Positions 13,752-20,327 of a stretch of 26,893 nucleotides of DNA are shown here, in pieces. The notes beneath the pieces were generated by a model that ran no database searches, was not told the origin of the DNA, and saw only the letters and a program-made list of their open reading frames with translations. Position 1 is the first letter of the stretch. Each line of letters begins with the position of its first letter. The DNA lies in contig CAVUAO010000008.1 of NCBI GenBank assembly GCA_963739515.1, positions 1-26,893 on the forward strand, given 5' to 3'. Source of the stretch: JBFYTX01 sp963739515 (GTDB lineage Bacteria; Chloroflexota; Dehalococcoidia; Dehalococcoidales; RBG-16-60-22). The translations under genes were made by a program, and so were the position numbers.

Positions 13752-14383
13752 ATTTATCACAGATGATCACACTGGTCAGGAAAGATTTGCGTGACCAGGA
13801 TAGTCAGAACTATCGCTGGACGGATGACGAATTGACCAGGCATATCAACCGGGCGGTAAGGGAGTTTTCTGAAGAAGTGCCTTTACCCGCCCGGGCTATT
13901 CTACCCACCGCCGCCGATTCGCGGGAGGTCGATATCTCAACCCTCACCGCGAGAATCATGGTGGAGGCCGTGGAATACCCGTTATTATCGTTTCCGCCGG
14001 ATTACCAGCAGTTCACCATCTGGGGCGATACCCTGACTATTATCAGCGGCAGCGAACCGGACGGCTCCAATTGCTATATCTATTACGGCACGCTGCATAC
14101 TCTGGACGCCAACGGTTCCACTATCCCCGTGAAATATGAAGATATCGTCGCGGCCGGGGCCGGCGGCTATGCCGCCGTGGAGTGGGCGGTCTACGCCGTT
14201 AACCGGGTTAACGTTGGCGGGACGGTGACATCTAAAGAGTACCTCGAGTGGGGCAACCAGAAGTTGAATGATTTCCGGCAGGAGCTTAAGCGACTGGGCA
14301 GGAAAAACCGGGTCAGGGTCAGCTCGCTCTATCAGCCCTACCATCCTATCGTTAACCGGTCGAACGACTACGGCCCGTATTAA
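13748..14383 (+). CDS. Phage head-tail connector/adaptor-like protein
   Basis: The 211-aa protein begins MNLSQMITLVRKDLRDQDSQNYRWTDDELTRHINRAVREFSEEVPLP. This helical start, with a WTDDEL word and a following helix, is typical of head-tail adaptors that dock under the portal. A beta-rich middle (VEAVEYPLLSFPPDYQQFTIWGDTLTI) and a C-terminal helix (EYLEWGNQKLNDFRQELKRLGRKNR) follow. It overlaps the fibre gene by four bases with GGGGGTGAG as the ribosome-binding site. Placement two genes after the capsid is slightly unusual but compatible with an adaptor that closes the filled head. Confidence 0.65.
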   Translation: MNLSQMITLVRKDLRDQDSQNYRWTDDELTRHINRAVREFSEEVPLPARAILPTAADSREVDISTLTARIMVEAVEYPLLSFPPDYQQFTIWGDTLTIISGSEPDGSNCYIYYGTLHTLDANGSTIPVKYEDIVAAGAGGYAAVEWAVYAVNRVNVGGTVTSKEYLEWGNQKLNDFRQELKRLGRKNRVRVSSLYQPYHPIVNRSNDYGPY

Positions 14384-14400
14384 CGCGGCGGAGGTATATC

Positions 14401-16395
14401 ATGCGAGAGTTATCCTCAACATTATTGGCCGCCCAGCAACAGCCGGCGGTGGTGCCTTACCTGAAAATCGAGGCCGTGAATAAAGTCGGGGGTGTCGTCA
14501 GGCTGGACTGGTCCCGGCTTTATACCGGCTCCGAGCCCGATTACTTCCACGCGCTGGCGGTACCCTTCGACGGCTCTCTCGTCAGGGCCAGGATAACACC
14601 GCCCGCCGATTCCCGGAAGCTTTATCGGCAGCGGGTGGCTTCCCCCGGTCCGGGGAGCGATTTCAGCCAGTGGACCTATACCAGCCAGTACAATGCCGTC
14701 GTGGTCGCGGCGGCGGCCCTCGGGTCGGAGGTTTCTATCTTCTGGATAAACACCAGCCGGGAAGTGCGGCGTATTAAAAGCACCGACTCCGGCGCCAACT
14801 GGGGCAGCCCCGAGCTCCTCGATTATTCGCCGACCACCTCCATTTACGGTCTGGCGGTGGCTTATAAGCCCGGCGGCGACCTGGCGGTATTTTTTGCCGA
14901 CCAGAGCACTCTTTATGTGAAGAAATACGTTGGCGGTCAATGGCAGACCAAAGTCGCCTGGGACAAGACTACCGGCAACCTTTCGGGTGTCGCCGTTATC
15001 TATGACGGCGATTGGGACCTCCTGGTCACCGGCAAAGATACTCCCGGTAACTTTAAATTGTGGAGCCTGGTCTATGGAGACGGCCATTCCGTCCCCTCCG
15101 GGAACTGGTCGGCGTTACAGGAGATTGCCGCGGCGCCTTCGGCCGGGACTTTCGAGTACCGCCAGCCTTTCCTGGACAAAACGGATGTCTGCCGCGGCTT
15201 TTTTGTCGAAAAATTTACCGGCAGCGAGGCTTATAATCGCCCTTTCCGGACGCATGCTGTTCCCGGCACGGGCTACGCGGACGGCCTGTGGCGTGAGCCG
15301 GTGCCGTTTAATCTGTCCTCGGAGTACGGCCTGGCAATGTCCCATGATAACAATTATAGCTGGCTGGCCAGTCCTGCCGGCGTCTGGCGGGCGCCTCTGG
15401 CGGTCCAGACCCTCGACCTTACGGCGGACGTTGTCAGCGCCCGGCAGGAGATAGGCGAATCTGCGGGGAATCTTGCCGTGGAGCTGAGGAACGACGACGG
15501 GAGATACGCCGCGCCGGGGCAGGACAGCCTGGCTGTTCTGGATATCGGATGCCAGGTGGAGTTCCGCCCGGGCTGCGTAACTTCCGCCGGTAGCGAGTCG
15601 AGCACCGGCCTCAGCTTTCAGTTGGAATCTTATGAGCACATCAGCGCCGGCGGCAAAGCCGGCCTGGTGCTGCGGGCTTTAGACGGGTGGGCGGCATTGG
15701 GCAACTGGAAAGCCAGGCATCAGTTCCGCTGGAACAAGACCTCCGACGATACCAGTGTGCTGGGAATTATCGGTTTCGTCCTCGCCAGGGCGGGCTTGAA
15801 GCTAGAGGTTAAATCGACATCGGCGGTCATCACCGGCTTTTATCCGGACTTCACGGTGAGTCCGGGGGACAGCGGACGCGAGGCGATACTCAAGCTGCTA
15901 TCTTTCGTCCCTGACGTATTATTCCTCGAAGGTAATAAGGCTTATGTCGTTAATCCTTTAGCGTCGGATAGCGCGGTCTATAGCTACGGAGGCGGGCACG
16001 CGATATTCGAGGGGACTTACCGCCGGGCGGCGATGACGGCGAACCGGGTGCAGGTGGAGGGGTACGGTACCGGCATGATTCTGTCGGATAACTTCGCCTG
16101 GAGCGAAATCGACCTACTCTCCGACCGTTTGCTGCACGTCGAAGACCGGGATATCAACACCGTCGCCGAAGCCCAGCAGCGCGGGCAGGACTGCCTGAGG
16201 GACGCGGAGATAGAGGCGGCCGGCGGCGGAATCGTGGTACCGGTGAATTGTGGCCAGCAGCTTTATGATGTCATCGCGGTGACGGACGCGCGGGCCGGAT
16301 TGGACGCGGCTAGGAAAAGGGTGCTGGGCATCGTCTTGGGGTATTATCCGCGGCGGGGGGAATATCGCCAGCGCCTGCAGCTGGGGTCGGTCTAA
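14401..16395 (+). CDS. Large tail/baseplate-type protein with beta-propeller insert
   Basis: The 664-aa protein is the largest of the virion block. Residues about 1-90 resemble a tail-protein N-terminus. Residues about 95-340 look like an inserted beta-propeller with an Asp-box, S127-T-D129-S-G131-A-N-W134, and repeated blades such as GLAVAYKPGGDLAVFF. Residues about 345-664 resemble a tail hub or minor structural domain (LDLTADVVSARQEIG, VELRNDDGRYAAPG, ILKLLSFVPDVLFLEGNKAYVVNP, NRVQVEGYG). Asp-box propellers often bind or cut glycans, so host-surface contact is an inference. The sialidase catalytic residues cannot be judged. It follows the adaptor gene after 17 bp, with GCGGAGGTATATC before the ATG. 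Confidence 0.62.
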   Translation: MRELSSTLLAAQQQPAVVPYLKIEAVNKVGGVVRLDWSRLYTGSEPDYFHALAVPFDGSLVRARITPPADSRKLYRQRVASPGPGSDFSQWTYTSQYNAVVVAAAALGSEVSIFWINTSREVRRIKSTDSGANWGSPELLDYSPTTSIYGLAVAYKPGGDLAVFFADQSTLYVKKYVGGQWQTKVAWDKTTGNLSGVAVIYDGDWDLLVTGKDTPGNFKLWSLVYGDGHSVPSGNWSALQEIAAAPSAGTFEYRQPFLDKTDVCRGFFVEKFTGSEAYNRPFRTHAVPGTGYADGLWREPVPFNLSSEYGLAMSHDNNYSWLASPAGVWRAPLAVQTLDLTADVVSARQEIGESAGNLAVELRNDDGRYAAPGQDSLAVLDIGCQVEFRPGCVTSAGSESSTGLSFQLESYEHISAGGKAGLVLRALDGWAALGNWKARHQFRWNKTSDDTSVLGIIGFVLARAGLKLEVKSTSAVITGFYPDFTVSPGDSGREAILKLLSFVPDVLFLEGNKAYVVNPLASDSAVYSYGGGHAIFEGTYRRAAMTANRVQVEGYGTGMILSDNFAWSEIDLLSDRLLHVEDRDINTVAEAQQRGQDCLRDAEIEAAGGGIVVPVNCGQQLYDVIAVTDARAGLDAARKRVLGIVLGYYPRRGEYRQRLQLGSV

Positions 16396-16418
16396 AAACC
16401 GGGGAAGGGATATCAGCT

Positions 16419-16631
16419 ATGATGTTTAAAAAAGGGGAATTGAGGAGTTTTAACTCCGGTAACTATACGGCTACCGTGCGGCTCTCCAGCAGCTATAAAG
16501 TCTACTTGGAAGACGTGGCGGTCGCCCGGAACCTGCCGGCCGCGGAAATGGTTACGGGCCGTCGGGTGGCGGTATTGTTTTTCGATGAGCACAGTCCCAA
16601 GGAAGCCGTGGTGGTGGCGGTTTATACTTAA
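16419..16631 (+). CDS. Small baseplate-like phage protein (70 aa)
   Basis: The short all-beta protein reads FNSGNYTATVRLSSSYKVYLEDVAVARNLPA then MVTGRRVAVLFFDEHSPKEAVVVAVY. It looks like a single OB-fold: a beginning 'GxxTATVRL' strand, a middle loop, and a closing 'GxxVAVLFFDxxxPxEAVVVAVY' strand pair. This is the pattern of minimal gpV/gp5 OB domains and of small proteins at the end of tail operons. It ends the plus-strand block and meets the unrelated minus-strand gene head-on after 10 bp. AAGGGATATCAGCT precedes the ATG, which is followed by a second ATG at 16422. Identity is an inference from fold pattern. Confidence 0.6.
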   Translation: MMFKKGELRSFNSGNYTATVRLSSSYKVYLEDVAVARNLPAAEMVTGRRVAVLFFDEHSPKEAVVVAVYT

Positions 16632-16641
16632 GCCGGGATTC

Positions 16642-17169
16642 TCAGAAAGGTTTCAAGGGGTGTCGCGTGCGGGCGCAGCCGGGGGTATGGGGGGCGGTAA
16701 AATCTCGGTATAACTGCATCTTCCTGTCCTCGTCTGTTTTATCGACGGCGGGTAAAAGCCCGTTCGGTTCTCCCTGGCTGAGAGTCTGGTAGAGCGGGAA
16801 CATCACGGCCTCGACGGCTCTTTTAGCCTCGGCCGTTTTCGGGGATTTTGAGGTTGGTATTTCCACTCCGGGGGCCGGCTTTTCCTTTTCCAGTTGATAC
16901 AGGGACCAGTAGTAGGGCAGCAGCATTGCCTCCACCAGGCTGATGTCCCCGAGCTTCTTTTTTTCGGGTTGGAGAAGGGGTTTTTCCTCCGGCGGCGTCA
17001 ACGATGGCGGTTTCGGCTGGTGTAAGTCCCGGTACGAGGGAAGCACCCTTTCCCACTTGGGTTTTTCGTTTGCCGGCGCGGACTTTTGCGGCGGTGTCGT
17101 ATTTACTGGCATCGTTGTGGGCCGCGCTTCTTCCCGGGTTAGGCGTTCTTCAAATTCTCTAACAGCCAC
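16642..17169 (-). CDS. Pro/Lys-rich protein with VEAxxxPxYxxLxQ repeats, unknown
   Basis: The 175-aa protein is not recognised. It is rich in Pro, Lys and Glu and likely largely disordered (PTTMPVNTTPPQKSAP, KPPSLTPPEEKPLLQPEKKK). Three related short segments stand out: WERVLPSYRDLHQ, VEAMLLPYYWSLYQ and VEAVMFPLYQTLSQ, each hydrophobic-x-P-x-Y-x-x-L-x-Q. They are separated by Pro/Lys linkers, like linear binding motifs. The GTG start at 17169 lies seven bases after the stop of the LuxR-type regulator and has no clear Shine-Dalgarno sequence, so translation is probably coupled. A partner or adaptor of the regulator is an inference. The C-terminal 20 residues look unconserved. Confidence 0.55.
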   Translation of the reverse strand: MAVREFEERLTREEARPTTMPVNTTPPQKSAPANEKPKWERVLPSYRDLHQPKPPSLTPPEEKPLLQPEKKKLGDISLVEAMLLPYYWSLYQLEKEKPAPGVEIPTSKSPKTAEAKRAVEAVMFPLYQTLSQGEPNGLLPAVDKTDEDRKMQLYRDFTAPHTPGCARTRHPLKPF

Positions 17170-17176
17170 GGTTTTT

Positions 17177-17965
17177 TCAGCTCAGTCCGCCGAGCAGAGT
17201 TTTTAAACGTTCCATCAATTGTTCTTTGAACTCGTTGAACTCTGCCTTGGTGACATATTCTACGGGCTTGCCGTCTTTTTTGAGAGGGGTGCGTATCATC
17301 GCCGGCAGGCTCCGCTGGGCCGCTTCAATCACCGTCTGCGCCTGGTCGTTGGCGACCAGCTTGTTCAATACCTGCTTCAGGTGGCGCCGGATGGCGTCTT
17401 CATCTATCGCTAGTTTGGCGGCCACCTGCTCGATGGCGCCGCCGGCGGCGATAGCGTTGAGGACCTGGGTCTCTTTCTGGGTGAGATGCGCCAGCAGGTT
17501 GTCCATGTGCTTGTTCAAAGCGTCCAGGTTTTCAAATTCCGCCAGGGCCATGGTTGCTATACCCGGCGTCAGCAGCTCTTCCACGATGGGGAGGCTGCCC
17601 TGAGAAACTATCCTGATAATGTCGAGGAGCTGGTCGGAATCGGAGTCCCGGGAAAGGCAGGTGCTGGCGCCGCTTTTTATCGCCTCGAAGACGGTCTCAT
17701 CTTCCTTTTTGTCTATCGTCAGGATGATGGCCACCGAGGACTGGCTTCGCTTGATGCGGCGGGTGATGTCCGGGCCGGCGGACTTTTTATCTTGGAAACT
17801 CAGGATGGCAATATGCGGCGGGTTGGCTTCGATGAGCGTAAAAGCCTCTTCGTTGCCGGTCGTTTCGCCGGTGACCTCGAAGTCTTCCTCGCCGGAAAGA
17901 ATGAAGTGAATGCCCTCCCGGAAAAATACCTGCGGGTCGGAAAGAAATACTTTAACTTTTTCCAT
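17177..17965 (-). CDS. LuxR/NarL-type response regulator with degenerate receiver
   Basis: The 262-aa protein has an N-terminal receiver-like domain (about 4-125) and a LuxR-type HTH (about 158-215: HLTQKETQVLNAIAAGGAIEQVAAKL, then IRRHLKQVLNKL). A C-terminal helical extension (about 235-259, YVTKAEFNEFKEQLMERLKTLL) may oligomerise. The expected phospho-acceptor Asp is Ser56 (HIAILSFQD), and the conserved Lys position reads CLSRDS. It is therefore probably a pseudo-receiver not controlled by Asp phosphorylation. Only one of the paired N-terminal acidic residues remains (SDPQ). It is translationally coupled to the repeat protein downstream and has its own TATAAT box about 20 bp before the ATG at 17965. 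The target genes are unknown. Confidence 0.82.
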   Translation of the reverse strand: MEKVKVFLSDPQVFFREGIHFILSGEEDFEVTGETTGNEEAFTLIEANPPHIAILSFQDKKSAGPDITRRIKRSQSSVAIILTIDKKEDETVFEAIKSGASTCLSRDSDSDQLLDIIRIVSQGSLPIVEELLTPGIATMALAEFENLDALNKHMDNLLAHLTQKETQVLNAIAAGGAIEQVAAKLAIDEDAIRRHLKQVLNKLVANDQAQTVIEAAQRSLPAMIRTPLKKDGKPVEYVTKAEFNEFKEQLMERLKTLLGGLS

Positions 17966-18148
17966 CTTTAGTCTCGATAATTATTCTTATTATACTCCCT
18001 TTTTCAATTTAGCATAGAGACATAAAGATATATCTAACGATAGTTAAGTTTTTATAAAAAAGTCGTAAACTTCTGATAAAGAATAGGTATTTATAATTAG
18101 GATAATTTAGGAGTGAATAGGTGCGTCCGGCGGGTTAACCCGGTCGGA

Positions 18149-18847
18149 TTATTTGCCGGCGGGACGGATAAATTTGTAGCCGATGCCGTGCTCGGTGACG
18201 ATGATATTTGGCGACTCCGTATTGTCTTCGAGTTTCTGCCGGAGGTGCTGGATATGCACGCGCAGCAAGTCGCGGGCGTCGACGTAGGTATCCCCCCAGA
18301 CCTTGGCGAGCAGGCTTTCGTGGGAGAGGATGCGTCCCTCGTTCCTGATTAAGTAGTAGAGCAGTTTCCTCTCGGTGGAGGTAAGCTTGACCGGGTGGCC
18401 GGCCAGCGTGACCTCGTTCCGGCTGAAATCTACGGACAGTTTGCCGCTGGTGAAGGGGCGCTCTTCGGCGGTGACGGCCAGTCCCTGGGCGCGGCGCAGG
18501 ACCGCCTGCACGCGGGCAATCAATTCGATATGGCTGAATGGCTTGGTGATGTAGTCGTCAGCGCCGAGCTCCAGCCCTTTGGCGATGTCGGTATCTTCCC
18601 CGCGGACGGTCAGCATCAGCACTGGGACGTCGGAGAAGCGGCGTATCTCCTTCAGTACCTGGTAGCCGTCGATATCGGGCAACCCGATATCGAGGATGAC
18701 CACGTCGGGGTTTTCGGTTTCCACGAGCGCGATGCCGTCCCGGCCGTTGGCGGCGGATATCACGTTGGTGCCGCTCCAGCGTAGTTGAAAACAAAGAGAA
18801 ACGACCTCGATGATGCCGGGGTCGTCCTCGATTACCAGAACCTTCAT
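18149..18847 (-). CDS. OmpR/PhoB-type response regulator
   Basis: The 232-aa protein has a complete receiver: acidic pair Asp8/Asp9 (VIEDDPG), phospho-acceptor Asp53 (VVILDIGLPDIDG), Thr80 (LMLT) and Lys102 (DYITKPFS). A C-terminal winged helix (about 130-228: VKLTSTERKLLYYLIRNEGRILSHESLLAKVWG, then VHIQHLRQKLE and IGYKFI) follows. It should activate or repress transcription after phosphoryl transfer from the adjacent histidine kinase, whose gene ends 15 bp upstream. AAAGGAGA precedes the ATG. The layout resembles KdpDE-type pairs but no kdp genes are near. The target regulon is unknown. Confidence 0.93.
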   Translation of the reverse strand: MKVLVIEDDPGIIEVVSLCFQLRWSGTNVISAANGRDGIALVETENPDVVILDIGLPDIDGYQVLKEIRRFSDVPVLMLTVRGEDTDIAKGLELGADDYITKPFSHIELIARVQAVLRRAQGLAVTAEERPFTSGKLSVDFSRNEVTLAGHPVKLTSTERKLLYYLIRNEGRILSHESLLAKVWGDTYVDARDLLRVHIQHLRQKLEDNTESPNIIVTEHGIGYKFIRPAGK

Positions 18848-18862
18848 GTTTCTCCTTTGTGG

Positions 18863-19573
18863 TTATGCCGGCTTTCGGGCCGGATGCCGCGGCAGGGAAA
18901 ACGAAAACGTGCTGCCTTTACCCGGTGCGCTCTCGAGCCATATTTTGCCGCCGTGCAGTTCTACCACCTGCTTGGCGAGCGCCAGGCCCAGACCCAGGCC
19001 CGGATGGTGCTGTCGGTCCGAGTTCAGTCGACTGTACGGCTTGAACAGCCGGGACTGCTCTTCCCTGGCGATGCCGATACCGTTGTCCTGCACGTCGATG
19101 ATGAGGTCGGCATTGTCTTGGCGCATCTTTACCAGGATGGTGCCTCCCTCCGGCGTGAACTTGGCGGCGTTGGTCAAAAGGTTAAGCATGACCTGCTCCA
19201 GCCGTTGCCCGTCGCCGTGGATGATGGGCACGAAACTGGGGAGCTCTGTATTTAGTTGCTGTCTTTTGCCGCGGAGCATGGGACTGATTTGCTGGCATGT
19301 CCCCAGCACGAGCGACTTCATATCCACCGGCTCGACCTGGAGCTGGAGCTTGCCGCTGCCGGTCTTGACGATGTCCAGCAGCTCGGCCAGCCTCGTCTCC
19401 AGGGTGTTAGCGTTATGGATGATGGTCTGAATCAGTTTCTGGTGGGACTGGTCGCTGGTCTCGAGTTCCTCGGCCAGCAGGCCCGCCGCGGCGATAATCG
19501 AAGTGAGGGGTGTTTTAAGCTCGTGGCTGAGGGTGTCGACGAACCTCAACCATTCTTCTTCTTTGGTTTCCAT
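18863..19573 (-). CDS. Cytosolic sensor histidine kinase lacking a sensor domain
   Basis: The 236-aa protein is almost only the kinase core. It has an H-box FVDTLSHELKTPLTSI with His17, a dimerisation helix pair (about 8-70) and an HATPase domain with N-box LNLLTNAAKF (130-139). G1 is DNGIGI (163-168) and G2 is GLGLGLAL (192-199). No membrane helix or PAS/GAF domain is present. The ATG at 19573 is chosen since the family-like sequence begins there. A longer in-frame extension to 19666 looks unlike protein of this family and lacks support. It is the first gene of a two-gene unit with the OmpR-type regulator. Signal input must come from a partner protein or from its very short N-terminus. Confidence 0.88.
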   Translation of the reverse strand: METKEEEWLRFVDTLSHELKTPLTSIIAAAGLLAEELETSDQSHQKLIQTIIHNANTLETRLAELLDIVKTGSGKLQLQVEPVDMKSLVLGTCQQISPMLRGKRQQLNTELPSFVPIIHGDGQRLEQVMLNLLTNAAKFTPEGGTILVKMRQDNADLIIDVQDNGIGIAREEQSRLFKPYSRLNSDRQHHPGLGLGLALAKQVVELHGGKIWLESAPGKGSTFSFSLPRHPARKPA

Positions 19574-19716
19574 TGGGTTTACCCATCCTGCACGGTCGGT
19601 TCCTGTCCATAAATGTACTCTTTTTTTTATGATATGGCAAGTCTCGACCGCGGTTCTTTTTCGCATGGGACTGCTATAGTCTATCTGGCTGGAGACGACT
19701 GTGATGAGCGGGGTCT

Positions 19717-20097
19717 CTATTTGGAAATACTCTTGGCGATGGTCTTCAGCAGGCTGAGGATGCCGATAACCGAGCGCTGCACTTCGGGGGGCTCTTCTGC
19801 CAGCACCCTGGCGACATACGGGTCCAGCTGCCGGCTGTTGTAGCGGGCGCCTTCTTCCGCCACGCCGGACTGCGGAGAGAGAAAGCCGGCGAGGGTGAAA
19901 AGCTCGTCCTCGTCAAAGCCGAGGGGCTTGGCGATTTTCCTCAGGATTCGCGCCGACGGAAAGCGTTCGCTTCTCTCGATACGCCCCAGGTGGGATGAAG
20001 ATACCCCTGATGCCGCCGCCAGTTCTTGTAAAGTCAGTGGGACCGTGATGCGCTGCTGTTTGAGTATTTTACCCAGGTCACTATTAGTATAAGTCAT
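19717..20097 (-). CDS. XRE-family HTH transcriptional regulator
   Basis: The 126-aa protein has an N-terminal Cro/CI-type helix-turn-helix (about 5-62: LGKILKQQRITVPLTLQELAAASGVSSSHLGRIERSERFPS). A linker with GFDEDELFTLAGFLSP and a C-terminal helical segment (DPYVARVLAEEPPEVQRSVIGILSLLKTIAKS) follow and may dimerise. The start is placed at the ATG at 20097. A longer start at 20118 lies inside the promoter, whose -10 box ends at 20104. The predicted +1 is the A of this ATG, so the message is probably leaderless. A palindrome in the promoter spacer (20111-20126) suggests self-repression. It is divergent from the flavoprotein gene 230 bp away, which may also be a target. Confidence 0.88.
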   Translation of the reverse strand: MTYTNSDLGKILKQQRITVPLTLQELAAASGVSSSHLGRIERSERFPSARILRKIAKPLGFDEDELFTLAGFLSPQSGVAEEGARYNSRQLDPYVARVLAEEPPEVQRSVIGILSLLKTIAKSISK

Positions 20098-20103
20098 GGC
20101 ATT

Positions 20104-20132
20104 ATTATATTTTGCCAAATGGCAAATGTCAA
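20104..20132 (-). promoter_or_regulatory. XRE promoter with operator palindrome in the spacer
   Basis: On the minus strand TTGACA (20132-20127), a 17-bp spacer and TATAAT (20109-20104) are a perfect consensus promoter. The spacer contains TTTGCCATTTGGCAAA (minus-strand reading of 20111-20126), with seven-base arms and two central bases. An XRE dimer bound there would block RNA polymerase. Confidence 0.8.
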
Positions 20133-20203
20133 CCCTTTCTATTACCTTTTCCTACCATTCTGTCCATATTATATAACGTTTTAGCACTAAAGTAGTTAGT
20201 TTC

Positions 20204-20231
20204 TTGACTGACAGATGGGCTGTGATATAAT
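20204..20231 (+). promoter_or_regulatory. Sigma-70-type promoter of the flavoprotein gene
   Basis: TTGACT (20204-20209), a 16-bp spacer and TATAAT (20226-20231) predict a leader of about 90 nt before the ATG at 20328. Confidence 0.65.
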
Positions 20232-20327
20232 TAATTTCGGCTTCACAGGTTAGAACACGGTGCTTTAAAGCTGAGGGACTCGCGGCATCACGGTCTGTCT
20301 CGGCTTTTTCATGTGTCGGATGTGAAT

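Noticed and set aside
18120..18140. CGGGTTAACCCG palindrome as terminator of the OmpR-type regulator gene
   Set aside because: It has no loop and no following T-run on the minus strand; the 17966-18148 gap is otherwise AT-rich with nothing I can call beyond a -10 box near 17990.
20313..20327. GTG start for the flavoprotein
   Set aside because: Possible, but the ATG at 20328 matches the usual family start; left as an alternative.
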